Assembly: GCF_001642795.1 (NCBI RefSeq) | Contig: NZ_LKEH01000026.1 | Location: forward strand, 224,900-288,276 | DNA length: 63,377 nt | Direction: 5' to 3' | Source of the DNA: Pseudomonas viridiflava | GTDB lineage: Bacteria > Pseudomonadota > Gammaproteobacteria > Pseudomonadales > Pseudomonadaceae | In this document: one piece after another, positions 36,424 to 48,114 of the stretch | Position numbering within the stretch: the first letter of the stretch is position 1 | Layout of the letters: each line of letters starts with the position of its first letter | Position numbers and translations under genes: made by a program | The notes under the pieces: model-generated | Database searches by the model: none | What the model saw: the letters and a program-made list of their open reading frames with translations, nothing else | Told to the model about the DNA's origin: nothing

Positions 36424-37446
36424 TTGAACGCACCCATAGAACCTCATCGTTTCACCCTCGAACCTTTCGAGGCCCATCGTTTCGCCAACCTGTGCGGGCA
36501 ACTCGACGAGCATCTGCGCTTGATCGAACAACGCCTGGACATCGAGATCCGCAATCGCGGCAATCAATTCGAGCTCATTGGCGACGCCAAACACACCACC
36601 TCGGCCGAAAATCTGTTGCGCCGTCTGTACCGCGAAACAAAAGGTACCGACCTGACGCCGGACATGGTTCACCTGTTCCTGCAGGAATCAGGCGTCGACG
36701 GGCTGGATAACCACCCGGCCGCCGAAGTCGGCGTTGCGCTGCGCACCAAGAAGGGCATGATCCGCCCGCGCGGCATCAACCAGCAGCGCTACGTCAAAGA
36801 GATCCTCGGCAACGACATCAACTTTGGCATCGGCCCTGCCGGTACCGGCAAGACCTACCTCGCTGTCGCCTGCGCAGTCGATGCGCTGGAGCGTGAACAG
36901 ATCCGCCGCATCCTGCTGGTGCGCCCTGCGGTTGAAGCGGGTGAAAAACTCGGCTTCCTGCCCGGCGACCTCGCCCAGAAGATCGACCCGTACCTGCGAC
37001 CGCTCTACGACGCGCTCTACGAAATGCTCGGCTTCGAGGTCGTTGCCAAGCTGATCGAGAAACAGGTCATTGAAGTGGCACCGCTGGCTTACATGCGCGG
37101 ACGCACCCTTAATAACAGCTTCATCATTCTCGACGAAAGTCAGAACACCACCGTCGAGCAGATGAAGATGTTCCTGACCCGTATCGGCTTCGGCTCCACC
37201 GCCGTGATCACCGGCGACATCACCCAGGTCGACTTGCCCAAGGGCACCAAGTCGGGTCTGACACATGTCATCGATGTGCTCAAGGACGTGCCGGGCATCA
37301 GCTTCACGCACTTCAAGCCCAAGGACGTGGTTCGCCACCCGCTGGTGCAACGCATCGTTGAAGCCTATGAGCGCTTCGATGATCGTTTCAGCGACGGCTC
37401 GTCGAGCAACAACAGTTACTCTCGGGACAAGAACCGCGATGCTTGA
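36424..37446 (+). CDS. ybeZ: PhoH-like ATPase YbeZ
   Basis: This 340-residue protein has an N-terminal KH-like part (about 20-110) and a PhoH ATPase domain. The Walker A is [15 protein letters not shown] and the Walker B is [11 protein letters not shown], followed by [11 protein letters not shown]. The start is TTG ([10 protein letters not shown]); no in-frame ATG gives a comparable N-terminus. It overlaps ybeY by 8 bases. YbeZ partners YbeY in RNA maturation, according to work on E. coli and Pseudomonas. Confidence 0.93.
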   Translation: MNAPIEPHRFTLEPFEAHRFANLCGQLDEHLRLIEQRLDIEIRNRGNQFELIGDAKHTTSAENLLRRLYRETKGTDLTPDMVHLFLQESGVDGLDNHPAAEVGVALRTKKGMIRPRGINQQRYVKEILGNDINFGIGPAGTGKTYLAVACAVDALEREQIRRILLVRPAVEAGEKLGFLPGDLAQKIDPYLRPLYDALYEMLGFEVVAKLIEKQVIEVAPLAYMRGRTLNNSFIILDESQNTTVEQMKMFLTRIGFGSTAVITGDITQVDLPKGTKSGLTHVIDVLKDVPGISFTHFKPKDVVRHPLVQRIVEAYERFDDRFSDGSSSNNSYSRDKNRDA

Positions 37447-37936
37447 GCTGGACCTGCAAGTCGCAAGCGAAACCCCTGCGCCGACCGAAGCCCAGTTCCG
37501 CCTCTGGTGTGAAATGGGTCTGCGTCAGCGCAGTGCCGACTCCGAACTGACCATCAGACTGGTCGATGAAGTCGAAGGGCGTGAACTCAATCACACCTGG
37601 CGGCACAAGGACTACGCCACCAACGTACTGTCCTTCCCGGCCGATGTACCGGATGACATGCTGGACATCCCGTTGCTGGGCGATCTGGTCATCTGCGTAC
37701 CGGTGGTGAATCGCGAAGCGACTGAACAGAACAAGGCCGTGGACGCCCACTGGGCGCACATGGTGATTCATGGCTGTCTTCATCTGCTTGGTTACGACCA
37801 TATCGATGATGAAGAAGCCGAAGAGATGGAAGCGCTGGAACGAACGTTGCTTGATGAGTTGGGCTATCCCGACCCTTATGCCGACGACGACACCGAACCT
37901 CAACATTCAGAAACATCAAGCAAGGACCACGAGTAA
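37439..37936 (+). CDS. ybeY: Endoribonuclease YbeY
   Basis: This 165-residue zinc endoribonuclease acts in 16S rRNA 3' end maturation and ribosome quality control. The metal site [11 protein letters not shown] is intact near residue 115. The acidic C-terminal tail ([17 protein letters not shown]) is longer than the minimal fold. The ATG overlaps the ybeZ end, giving translational coupling, and corC starts 6 bp later. Confidence 0.96.
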   Translation: MLELDLQVASETPAPTEAQFRLWCEMGLRQRSADSELTIRLVDEVEGRELNHTWRHKDYATNVLSFPADVPDDMLDIPLLGDLVICVPVVNREATEQNKAVDAHWAHMVIHGCLHLLGYDHIDDEEAEEMEALERTLLDELGYPDPYADDDTEPQHSETSSKDHE

Positions 37937-37941
37937 GGGCT

Positions 37942-38784
37942 ATGAGCGAAGACCGATCGAGCAACGGACAAAAGTCATGGCTGGGTAAACTGACCCAGGC
38001 TTTTGTCCATGAGCCGAAAAACCGCCAGGAGCTGCTTGAGCTGCTGCGCGAAGCCCACCAGAACAAATTGCTGGACAGCGAAGCGCTGGCCATCGTCGAG
38101 GGAGCCATCCAGGTTGCCGACCTGCAGGTACGCGACATCATGGTGCCGCGCTCGCAGATGATCAGCATCAAGGCGACCCAGACACCCCGCGAATTCCTTC
38201 CCGCTGTCATCGATGCCGCGCACTCGCGCTATCCGGTGATCGGCGAGAGCCACGACGACGTCCTCGGCGTGCTGCTGGCCAAGGATCTGCTGCCGCTGAT
38301 CCTCAAGCCCGACGGCGACAGTGACGATGTCAGGAAACTGCTGCGCCCGGCGACCTTCGTGCCGGAGTCCAAGCGTCTCAACGTTCTGTTGCGCGAATTC
38401 CGCGCCAACCACAACCACATGGCCATCGTCATCGACGAGTACGGCGGCGTGGCGGGTCTGGTGACGATTGAAGACGTGCTGGAACAGATCGTCGGCGACA
38501 TCGAAGACGAGCATGACGTCGAGGAAGACAGTTTCATCAAGCCGCTGCCCAGCGGTGACTTCCTGGTCAAGGCCCTCACGCCGGTCGAAAACTTCAACGA
38601 GTTCTTCGACAGCGAGTTTTCCGACGAAGAGTTCGACACCGTCGGCGGCCTCGTGATGAATGCTTTCGGCCACCTGCCCAAGCGCAACGAAATCACCGAA
38701 ATCGGTGCCTATCGTTTCCGCATCCTGAGCGCAGACAGCCGTCGCATCCACCTGCTGCGTCTGAGCCCCATCAATCGCCCGTAA
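37942..38784 (+). CDS. corC: CorC/HlyC-type CBS-domain protein
   Basis: This 280-residue soluble protein has two CBS domains (about 70-125 and 135-190; VPRSQMISIKATQTPREFLP starts the first). The C-terminal CorC_HlyC domain (about 205-280) has VGGLVMNAFGHLPKRNE. It is also called YbeX. It is linked to magnesium/cobalt efflux and to ribosome metabolism with YbeY. It sits between ybeY and lnt in the operon. Confidence 0.93.
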   Translation: MSEDRSSNGQKSWLGKLTQAFVHEPKNRQELLELLREAHQNKLLDSEALAIVEGAIQVADLQVRDIMVPRSQMISIKATQTPREFLPAVIDAAHSRYPVIGESHDDVLGVLLAKDLLPLILKPDGDSDDVRKLLRPATFVPESKRLNVLLREFRANHNHMAIVIDEYGGVAGLVTIEDVLEQIVGDIEDEHDVEEDSFIKPLPSGDFLVKALTPVENFNEFFDSEFSDEEFDTVGGLVMNAFGHLPKRNEITEIGAYRFRILSADSRRIHLLRLSPINRP

Positions 38785-38815
38785 AACCACCCTGATGCCG
38801 CTTTAAGGAACCTAC

Positions 38816-40336
38816 ATGCGCTGGATTACGCGTCCCGGCTGGCCCGGCAACCTGCTGGCCGTCGTCGCTGGCGGACTCACGACCCTGGCACTGGCACCGT
38901 TCAATGTCTGGCCACTGATCCTGGTGGCAGTCGCGGTGTTTTATCTGGGGCTGCGCGAACTGAGTCCGCGCCAGGCGCTGGGACGCGGCTGGTGCTACGG
39001 CTTCGGCCTGTTCGGCGCGGGTACCAGCTGGATCTACGTCAGCATTCACACCTACGGCGGCGCATCGGTGCTGCTGGCCGGGTTGTTGATGCTGGCGTTC
39101 ATCGCCGCCATCGCACTGTTCTTCGCCCTTCCCGCCTGGGTCTGGGCGCGCTGGCTGCGGCGTAACGAAGCGCCATTGGCCGATGCGCTGGCTTTCGCTG
39201 CACTTTGGCTGGGCCAGGAAGCATTTCGTGGCTGGTTTCTCACCGGTTTCCCGTGGCTGTATTCCGGCTACAGCCAGCTCGACGGACCGCTGGCGGGACT
39301 TGCACCGGTGGGCGGCGTCTGGCTGATTTCCTTCGCACTGGGCCTGACCGCTGCATTGTTGTGCAACCTGCACCGCTTGCGGGCGCGTAAATCCTTTCTG
39401 GCGATTGGCGTGCTGCTGTTGGTAGCGCCCTGGGTCGCCGGACTGGCACTCAAGGGTTATGCCTGGACATCACCGTCCGGCAAGCCACTCAAAGTGGTCA
39501 CCATGCAGGGCAACATCGAGCAAAGCATGAAGTGGGACCCGCAGAAGCTTAACGACCAGTTGGCGCTGTACCGCGACATGACCTTCAGGTCGCAACAGGC
39601 CGACCTGATCGTCTGGCCGGAAACCGCCGTACCGGTGCTCAAGGAAAGCGCCGAAGGCTATCTGTCGATGATGGGCAAATTCGCCTCCGAGCGTGGCGCG
39701 GCGCTGATCACTGGCGTGCCAGTACGCGAACTGACCGGGCGTGGCGAATACCGTTACTACAACGGCATCACCGTGGTCGGCCAGGGTGACGGCACCTATT
39801 ACAAGCAGAAACTCGTTCCGTTCGGCGAATACGTGCCGCTGCAGGACGTATTACGCGGTTTGATCGCGTTCTTCGACCTGCCGATGTCGGACTTCGCCCG
39901 AGGCCCGGACGATCAGGCACTGCTGCAGGCCAAGGGTTATCACATCGCACCCTTCATCTGTTACGAAGTGGTCTACCCAGAGTTTGCCGCAGGCCTGTCG
40001 GCCCAGAGCGATCTGTTGCTGACGGTCAGTAACGACACCTGGTTCGGCACTTCGATCGGCCCGCTGCAGCATTTGCAGATGGCCCAGATGCGCGCGCTTG
40101 AAGCCGGACGCTGGATGATCCGCGCCACCAACAACGGCGTAACAGGACTCATTGATCCGTTCGGCAGGATCACCGTGCAGATTCCGCAGTTCGAGCGTGG
40201 CGTGCTGTATGGCGACGTAGTGCCGATGCAAGGCCTGACGCCTTACCTGCACTGGCGTTCGTGGCCTCTGGCGATTGTCTGCCTGCTGCTGTTTGGCTGG
40301 GCCTTGCTGGCGGCACGCATCTCCAAGACGGTCTGA
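38816..40336 (+). CDS. lnt: Apolipoprotein N-acyltransferase
   Basis: This 506-residue inner-membrane enzyme adds the third acyl chain to lipoprotein N-terminal cysteines. The N-terminal about 200 residues form six membrane helices, and a last helix is near 480-500. The periplasmic nitrilase-like domain holds the Glu-Lys-Cys triad: Glu in IVWPETAVP, Lys in QKLVPFGEYVP and Cys in FICYEVVYPE. It is the last gene of the miaB-corC block, ended by the hairpin at 40347. It acts on lipoproteins such as LptE encoded nearby. Confidence 0.97.
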   Translation: MRWITRPGWPGNLLAVVAGGLTTLALAPFNVWPLILVAVAVFYLGLRELSPRQALGRGWCYGFGLFGAGTSWIYVSIHTYGGASVLLAGLLMLAFIAAIALFFALPAWVWARWLRRNEAPLADALAFAALWLGQEAFRGWFLTGFPWLYSGYSQLDGPLAGLAPVGGVWLISFALGLTAALLCNLHRLRARKSFLAIGVLLLVAPWVAGLALKGYAWTSPSGKPLKVVTMQGNIEQSMKWDPQKLNDQLALYRDMTFRSQQADLIVWPETAVPVLKESAEGYLSMMGKFASERGAALITGVPVRELTGRGEYRYYNGITVVGQGDGTYYKQKLVPFGEYVPLQDVLRGLIAFFDLPMSDFARGPDDQALLQAKGYHIAPFICYEVVYPEFAAGLSAQSDLLLTVSNDTWFGTSIGPLQHLQMAQMRALEAGRWMIRATNNGVTGLIDPFGRITVQIPQFERGVLYGDVVPMQGLTPYLHWRSWPLAIVCLLLFGWALLAARISKTV

Positions 40337-40346
40337 TCGGGCTTCA

Positions 40347-40373
40347 GAGCAATCCCGGCCTGCGGGATTGCTC
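40347..40373. terminator. Bidirectional hairpin between lnt and ydcF-like gene
   Basis: GAGCAATCCCG pairs perfectly with CGGGATTGCTC around GCCTG, between two convergent genes. No long T tract is present. Confidence 0.65.
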
Positions 40374-40384
40374 CTGGCGGCTGC

Positions 40385-41146
40385 CTAAGGGTAAATCAGC
40401 GGATAGACCAGCAAGCCCATCGCTTCGTTGAGCAACACGCCGCTCTGCATGAACACCCGGCTCTCGGGCAGCCAGCCGCCGGACGGCCGGGCATTGTCCA
40501 CGCCCAGAAAACCCACGGGCGCACCCACCACGGTAAAACCGGCCTTCTCGAAACTCCAGCGCGCCCTCGGCATGTGCCAGGCCTGGGTCACCAGCACAAC
40601 CCGCTTGATGCCTTGGGGCTGAAGAATACCGGCGGTCAGCGTAGCGTTTTCCCAGGTCGTCCGGCTCAGACCTTCCTGCCAGCGCACGGCGACGCCGAAA
40701 TCATCCTGCAGCGACTGCGCCATGATCGCCGCTTCGCTGGGAGGCTCGTCATAGTGCAGGCCGCCCGTTGTCAGCACGGGCAGCCCGGACGCCTTGGACA
40801 GGCGCGCCGCCAGCCGCAGTCGCTCCAGACCAATGCCCGTGGGTACATCGCCTCCCCAGGTCGGCGAGTTGCGCTCGCGCCCGCTGCCCAGCACCACAAT
40901 CGCGTCGGCCTGCTGCGCCAGACTCGCCCACTGGGCCTGCGGCAGAGGCGGAACCTGCTCCATTCTGCCTGCGGCCCACTCCACGACAACCGGCAGGCTC
41001 ATCAGCCACAACCCGCCAAGGCCGGTCACGAAGCACACGGCAGCCATACGCGGCCGCGAACGTCGCAACCACCAGGCCAGGATCAGCAATAGAAATAGAA
41101 TGCCGGGAGGCAGAAGAAGGGTCTTGAGCAGGTAACGCAAAGGCAT
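40385..41146 (-). CDS. YdcF/ElyC-like DUF218 membrane protein
   Basis: This 253-residue protein has two N-terminal membrane helices (about 8-28 and 35-55). The DUF218 domain follows, with IVVLGSGRERNSPTWGGD, LERLRLAARLSKASGLPVLTTGG and VVLVTQAWHMPRARWSFEKAG. ElyC and SanA relatives act in envelope and peptidoglycan-carrier homeostasis; the reaction is unknown. It is convergent with lnt. Confidence 0.87.
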   Translation of the reverse strand: MPLRYLLKTLLLPPGILFLLLILAWWLRRSRPRMAAVCFVTGLGGLWLMSLPVVVEWAAGRMEQVPPLPQAQWASLAQQADAIVVLGSGRERNSPTWGGDVPTGIGLERLRLAARLSKASGLPVLTTGGLHYDEPPSEAAIMAQSLQDDFGVAVRWQEGLSRTTWENATLTAGILQPQGIKRVVLVTQAWHMPRARWSFEKAGFTVVGAPVGFLGVDNARPSGGWLPESRVFMQSGVLLNEAMGLLVYPLIYP

Positions 41147-41203
41147 CGGACATCTCCAGAGATGCCCGAAGCCTAAAAGTTTTGAAGCTAAGCAACAATG
41201 CTT

Positions 41204-41226
41204 AAAAGGCAGGCCCGCAGCCTGCC
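41204..41226 (-). terminator. Terminator of the 41249-41599 gene
   Basis: Read on the minus strand, GGCAGGC pairs with GCCTGCC around a 5-nt loop and is followed by TTTT. Confidence 0.65.
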
Positions 41227-41248
41227 GGGGGAAAGCCTGATCGTCGTA

Positions 41249-41599
41249 TCAGTTATTGCGGCCTGACCGCATCGATGACCTGCCGCGCTTTCGATCTTTC
41301 AGCCAGATGATAGTGGCTGACTGTCCAGGCGCCCTGGCCAAACTGGTCTGCTCCGGTGATCGCGTGAAACTGCCCTTTGACTTACCTTTAACAGCCCCGT
41401 TTGCCGCCATCGCGCCTTTTTCAAGGTAGGCCTCGATCCACTCGAACTCGGCACTGCTCAACCCTTTGAGCTCAAGTACGGCAGGCGACTCGTTTCGGAG
41501 CCGAACCGCGGTACTTGCCATTTCAAGAGCAAGCCCGAGACGATCGATCAAACGTTCATACAGCTCATAAGTGCTTACAGCGTGCTGCAACTCTGTCAT
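41249..41599 (-). CDS. Hypothetical protein, 116 residues
   Basis: I do not recognise this protein. Residues 1-65 look like a compact helical domain (MTELQHAVSTYELYERLIDRL ... LSSAEFEWIEAYLEKGAM). The last 50 residues are basic, Ser/Arg/Lys-rich and probably disordered. A GAGGTGAGC ribosome site precedes the ATG and a terminator follows, which supports a real gene. The abrupt change to basic low-complexity sequence could mean an old frameshift near codon 68. Confidence 0.55.
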   Translation of the reverse strand: MTELQHAVSTYELYERLIDRLGLALEMASTAVRLRNESPAVLELKGLSSAEFEWIEAYLEKGAMAANGAVKGKSKGSFTRSPEQTSLARAPGQSATIIWLKDRKRGRSSMRSGRNN

Positions 41600-44517
<2,918 letters not shown>

Positions 44518-44523
44518 TGAGAT

Positions 44524-44547
44524 CGGGCACCCGGCAGACCGGGTGCC
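44524..44547 (+). other. Stem-loop between leuS and lptE
   Basis: GGGCACCCGG pairs with CCGGGTGCC around a CAGA-type loop. It has no T tract, so it may be an attenuating or mRNA-stabilising hairpin rather than a full terminator. Confidence 0.5.
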
Positions 44548-44604
44548 GAACATATTTCCAAGGGACGCGAAGTCGGCCCACAAGGATTCAAGGGGAGCAT
44601 CAAG

Positions 44605-45210
44605 ATGATCAAACGCAATTTGCTGGTGATGGGCCTTGCCGTTCTGCTGAGCGCCTGCGGCTTTCATCTGCGTGGCACCGGCACGACCGACCTGGCCATC
44701 AAGGAACTGGATGTCAGCGCGCGTAATGCCTACGGCGAAACCGTTACCCAGCTCACGCGTGTACTGACCAGCTCCGGCGTGAAGGTCTACACTGGCGCGC
44801 CGTACAAGCTGGTGCTGGTCAACGAAGCAGAAACACAACGTAACGCCAGCTTCAGCGGCTCGGGCCGTTCGGCCGAGTACCAGCTGACCACGACGCTCAA
44901 CTATGAAGTGCGTGGCGAGAAAGACCGCTTCCTGCTCGGCGACAAGGTCAGCGTGGACCGTTCCTACGTACACGATGGCAACAACCTGACCGGCTCCGAT
45001 CAGGAAGCGGCTCAGGTACGTGGCGAAATGCGCAACGAGTTGATTCAGAGAATGATGGCGCGCCTGCAGCAACTGACACCGTCTCGTCTGGACGAACTGC
45101 AGGCCAAGGCCGACGCAGTTGCCAAGGCTGAGGCCGACGCTCTGGAAGAAGCTCAGCGCATTCGTGACTCAACACCTCAACAGTCGCCTGTTGAAATCCC
45201 GAACAGGTAA
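44605..45210 (+). CDS. lptE: LPS-assembly lipoprotein LptE
   Basis: This 201-residue outer-membrane lipoprotein plugs the LptD barrel in lipopolysaccharide export. The signal ends at the LLSACGFHLRG lipobox, and the conserved GFHLRGTG follows the Cys. The C-terminal about 40 residues form a Lys/Ala/Glu-rich tail (LQAKADAVAKAEADALEEAQRI) longer than in E. coli. holA follows 41 bp downstream, after a terminator-like hairpin. Confidence 0.95.
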   Translation: MIKRNLLVMGLAVLLSACGFHLRGTGTTDLAIKELDVSARNAYGETVTQLTRVLTSSGVKVYTGAPYKLVLVNEAETQRNASFSGSGRSAEYQLTTTLNYEVRGEKDRFLLGDKVSVDRSYVHDGNNLTGSDQEAAQVRGEMRNELIQRMMARLQQLTPSRLDELQAKADAVAKAEADALEEAQRIRDSTPQQSPVEIPNR

Positions 45211-45213
45211 ATG

Positions 45214-45245
45214 TCCGGGGGCCGGTTCGCCGGCCCCGGCATTTC
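45214..45245 (+). terminator. Hairpin after lptE
   Basis: A GGGGCCGG-TTCG-CCGGCCCC stem-loop with a TTCG tetraloop is followed by GCATTTCTC. It may only partly stop transcription, since holA follows at once. Confidence 0.6.
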
Positions 45246-45251
45246 TCTACG

Positions 45252-46289
45252 ATGAAACTCGCCCCCGCCCAACTCGGCAAACACCTGCAAGGCACACTCG
45301 CACCGGTCTACGTGATCAGTGGCGATGACCCGCTGCTCTGCCAGGAAGCTGCCGACGCTATCCGCACAGCGGCTCGCCAGCAAGGTTTCGACGAACGCCA
45401 GGTGTTCAGCGCCGATGCCAGCTTTGACTGGGGCACGCTGCTGCAGGCCGGCGCCAGCATGTCACTGTTTGCCGAGCGTCGCCTTCTTGAACTGCGCCTG
45501 CCTTCCGGCAAGCCCGGTGACAAGGGTGCCGCAGCACTGATCGAATACTGCAACCGGCCTGCCGAAGACACGCTGCTTCTGATCAGCCTGCCCAAGCTGG
45601 ATGGCAGCGCGCAGAAAACCAAGTGGGGCAAGGCGCTGGTCGAAGGCGCGCAAACCCAATTCGTGCAAATCTGGCCAGTGGATATCGGCCAGTTGCCGCA
45701 ATGGATTCGTCAGCGCCTCTCAGGGGCGGGGCTGGCGGCGACTCAGGATGCGGTCGAACTGATCGCTGCACGTGTCGAAGGCAACCTGCTGGCCGCTGCG
45801 CAGGAAATCGAAAAGCTCAAGCTGATGGCCGAGGACGGACAGATCACCGTCGAAACCGTGCAGGCGGCGGTGGCCGACAGTGCACGTTTCGATGTGTTCG
45901 GCCTGACCGATGCCGTCCTCAACGGCGAAGCGGCACATGCCTTGCGCATGCTGGAAGGGCTTCGCGGCGAAGGGGTCGAAACGCCGGTGATTCTCTGGGC
46001 GCTCACCCGCGAGCTGCGTGCGCTGGCCAACATGTCCCTGCAATTCAGTCAGGGCGTGCCCATGGACAAAATCTTCAGTTCAGCCCGTCCGCCGGTCTGG
46101 GACAAACGCAAACCGCTGATGAGCAAGGCCCTGCAACGTCATTCAGCGAAGCGCTGGAGCCAGTTGCTCATGGATGCGCAACGCATTGATGCGCAGATCA
46201 AGGGTCAGGCAGCAGGCTCACCATGGAGCAGCCTGAGTCGGCTGGCGCTGTTGATGGCCGGACAACGGTTGCCGTTGCCAGCGGAGTGA
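45252..46289 (+). CDS. holA: DNA polymerase III subunit delta
   Basis: This 345-residue clamp-loader subunit delta opens the sliding clamp. It has the AAA+-like fold without the usual P loop: ISGDDPLLCQEAADAIRTAA near residue 25, GNLLAAAQEIEKLKLMA, and a C-terminal collar domain with LLMDAQRIDAQIKGQA. The length is typical. A small membrane-protein gene starts 5 bp after its stop. Confidence 0.95.
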   Translation: MKLAPAQLGKHLQGTLAPVYVISGDDPLLCQEAADAIRTAARQQGFDERQVFSADASFDWGTLLQAGASMSLFAERRLLELRLPSGKPGDKGAAALIEYCNRPAEDTLLLISLPKLDGSAQKTKWGKALVEGAQTQFVQIWPVDIGQLPQWIRQRLSGAGLAATQDAVELIAARVEGNLLAAAQEIEKLKLMAEDGQITVETVQAAVADSARFDVFGLTDAVLNGEAAHALRMLEGLRGEGVETPVILWALTRELRALANMSLQFSQGVPMDKIFSSARPPVWDKRKPLMSKALQRHSAKRWSQLLMDAQRIDAQIKGQAAGSPWSSLSRLALLMAGQRLPLPAE

Positions 46290-46293
46290 TCCC

Positions 46294-46500
46294 GTGTCAG
46301 ACGCATTCTTTCAGCTGTTTTTCGAAATCCCGCTTCGCTATATCTGCTATCCCATCGGCTGGCCGATCGTGCGGGTCGTGACGTGGGGTAAATACCCGAA
46401 GAAAGGCTCCTGGCTCAAAGACAACTGGCAAGCCGGATGGACCAGCGCCACCGGATTCGTGATTCTGGTGTTTTCTATCGTCGCACTGTTCGTGCATTGA
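46294..46500 (+). CDS. Small membrane protein, 68 residues
   Basis: The start is GTG, 5 bp after the holA stop. The protein has an amphipathic N-terminal part (FFQLFFEIPLRYICYPIGWPIVRVV), a short basic loop (GKYPKKGSW) and one C-terminal membrane helix (ATGFVILVFSIVALFVH). I do not recognise the function. It is probably cotranslated with holA. Confidence 0.7.
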   Translation: MSDAFFQLFFEIPLRYICYPIGWPIVRVVTWGKYPKKGSWLKDNWQAGWTSATGFVILVFSIVALFVH

Positions 46501-46670
46501 GCAGTGGGTGCTGTCAGCAACGGCAGACACCCGTCAACCGAAGCGCAGCCAGCCTGAAAGAAACGATTCTTCAAGAGCCGCGACACCCCGTCACTCCCTG
46601 CCCTTTTTACTTATCCCCCTCATTCAGGCTAAATGGCGGGGTTGATCACCCGACATGAACGGAACCTGTG

Positions 46671-47060
46671 ATGTCTCAACGACGCACAACAACGGTCTGG
46701 ATTGCCTGCTTTGCAGTGCTGTTCAGTCTGCTGGCCATGCCACTGTCACCCAGCACGCCACGTGTGGCCGGGGAGCAGGTGCTGTGGGGAGCGTTCTGTG
46801 GTGGTGGCGGCACGCGGCTGGTCGCCATTCCGTTGAGTGAAGCCTCGCAAGGCATGCCTGACGGGCAACAACATCAGTCCGCGATGCAGCATTGTCCGTG
46901 CTGCTCGGGATCGGTGTTCGTCGTCATTGCGCCCGGTTTCAGCCATGGGCTGGTGGCGCGTCTGGAGCCTGAGCGCTTCGCGCCTGCGATTTTTCTGATC
47001 CATGCCTCGCCGCGCCTGGAATGGCCGAGCGCCAATCCTCGAGCCTCTCCGCCGGTCTGA
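46671..47060 (+). CDS. DUF2946 family protein, first of copper operon
   Basis: This 129-residue protein has an N-terminal membrane or signal segment (about 10-28) and a CPCC motif after a His/Gln-rich stretch (QQHQSAMQHCPCCSG), typical of DUF2946. A second hydrophobic segment with FVVIAPGFSHGL follows. DUF2946 genes cluster with copper transport in Pseudomonas. A GTG one codon upstream is the alternative start. Confidence 0.75.
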   Translation: MSQRRTTTVWIACFAVLFSLLAMPLSPSTPRVAGEQVLWGAFCGGGGTRLVAIPLSEASQGMPDGQQHQSAMQHCPCCSGSVFVVIAPGFSHGLVARLEPERFAPAIFLIHASPRLEWPSANPRASPPV

Positions 47061-47114
47061 TACCCCGTTTGCCCGTGCCTCGATGCACCTGAATGGATTG
47101 ACCGGAGAACCCCG

Positions 47115-47576
47115 ATGCTCAAGAAAGCCCTCGTGCTGGCCGCACTGTTGCTGCCTGCCTGTTTCGCCCACGCTCACCAGTACACCGCTGGCAAGATCAT
47201 GATCGCCCACCCGTGGTCCATGGAACTGCCGCCCAATGCGCCAACCGTAGCTGCCTATTTCGTGCTCGAAAACAAAGGTGACACAGGCGACCGACTGCTC
47301 GGCGTCGACACCCCGATTGCAGGTCAGGCCCAACTGCATGAACACCTTCAGGCAGATGGCCTGATGAAAATGCAGCAGGTGCAGACCGTGGACGTACCCG
47401 CTGGCGCTACCGTGACCTTTGCGCCCATGGCCTGGCACGTGATGCTACTGGACATCAAGGACCGCTCGAAGCTGCTCGTCGGACAACGCTTTCCAATGAC
47501 GCTGCATTTCGAGAAGGCCGGAGATGTTGAGGTGCAGGTCGTGGTACAAAAGCAGGCACCCGAACACCAGCACTGA
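47115..47576 (+). CDS. Periplasmic copper chaperone PCu(A)C
   Basis: This 153-residue protein has a signal peptide (1-20). The PCu(A)C domain binds Cu(I) with Met and His: HEHLQADGLMKMQQV, then APMAWHVMLL, match the conserved HM / MxxM-type sites. It shuttles copper in the periplasm, for example to cytochrome oxidase or from uptake. A His-rich tail (PEHQH) adds ligands. It lies between two DUF2946 genes. Confidence 0.92.
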   Translation: MLKKALVLAALLLPACFAHAHQYTAGKIMIAHPWSMELPPNAPTVAAYFVLENKGDTGDRLLGVDTPIAGQAQLHEHLQADGLMKMQQVQTVDVPAGATVTFAPMAWHVMLLDIKDRSKLLVGQRFPMTLHFEKAGDVEVQVVVQKQAPEHQH

Positions 47577-47589
47577 GTAGCCCTCCAGA

Positions 47590-48033
47590 TTGAGCGCCCT
47601 GCGCCGAGACCGCGAACGATCAGCCGCCCCCGTTAAAAACCGGGGTGCGTGGCTGAGCCTGTTCGCCATGTTGATGATCTTCATCGGTCCACTGATTTCC
47701 CAGTCGATGCCGATGAATCAGCACGCCGGTATGTCGATGCCGCCTGCGATGTCGATGGACATGGGCAGTTCGGCCGACACCCATGCTCATCACGGCAGTG
47801 AACACGCCACTGCGACTGATGCAGGCGCGAGCGACCATGCGCTGTGGGCCAAATGCGGTTACTGCACGCTGCTGCTCAGTTGCCCTGCGCTTCCCTATGT
47901 CCCGGTGCTGGTCGCAGCGACTCCGCCCGGGCATGCAGACTTTTTCGCAGCGCAGCCCCTGCTCGGGCATGCGCGGCGAGCGATCTTCCCCAATGCCCGG
48001 AGTCGGGCCCCGCCAACGCTGCTCACAGCCTGA
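47590..48033 (+). CDS. DUF2946 family protein, second copy
   Basis: This 147-residue protein has one N-terminal helix (about 22-38) and a Met/His-rich segment (MPMNQHAGMSMPPAMSMDMG, then THAHHGSEH) characteristic of periplasmic copper binding. The DUF2946 CGYC motif and a hydrophobic helix follow. The start is TTG at 47590, 13 bp after the chaperone stop; no better start exists. It overlaps no neighbour. Confidence 0.75.
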   Translation: MSALRRDRERSAAPVKNRGAWLSLFAMLMIFIGPLISQSMPMNQHAGMSMPPAMSMDMGSSADTHAHHGSEHATATDAGASDHALWAKCGYCTLLLSCPALPYVPVLVAATPPGHADFFAAQPLLGHARRAIFPNARSRAPPTLLTA

Positions 48034-48114
48034 AACCAGAAAATTTCATGACCGTACGCAGCCAGCGGCTGCGCGCAGGTTGTGCTGTGTTATCCCTATT
48101 CGGGAGCGTTGACC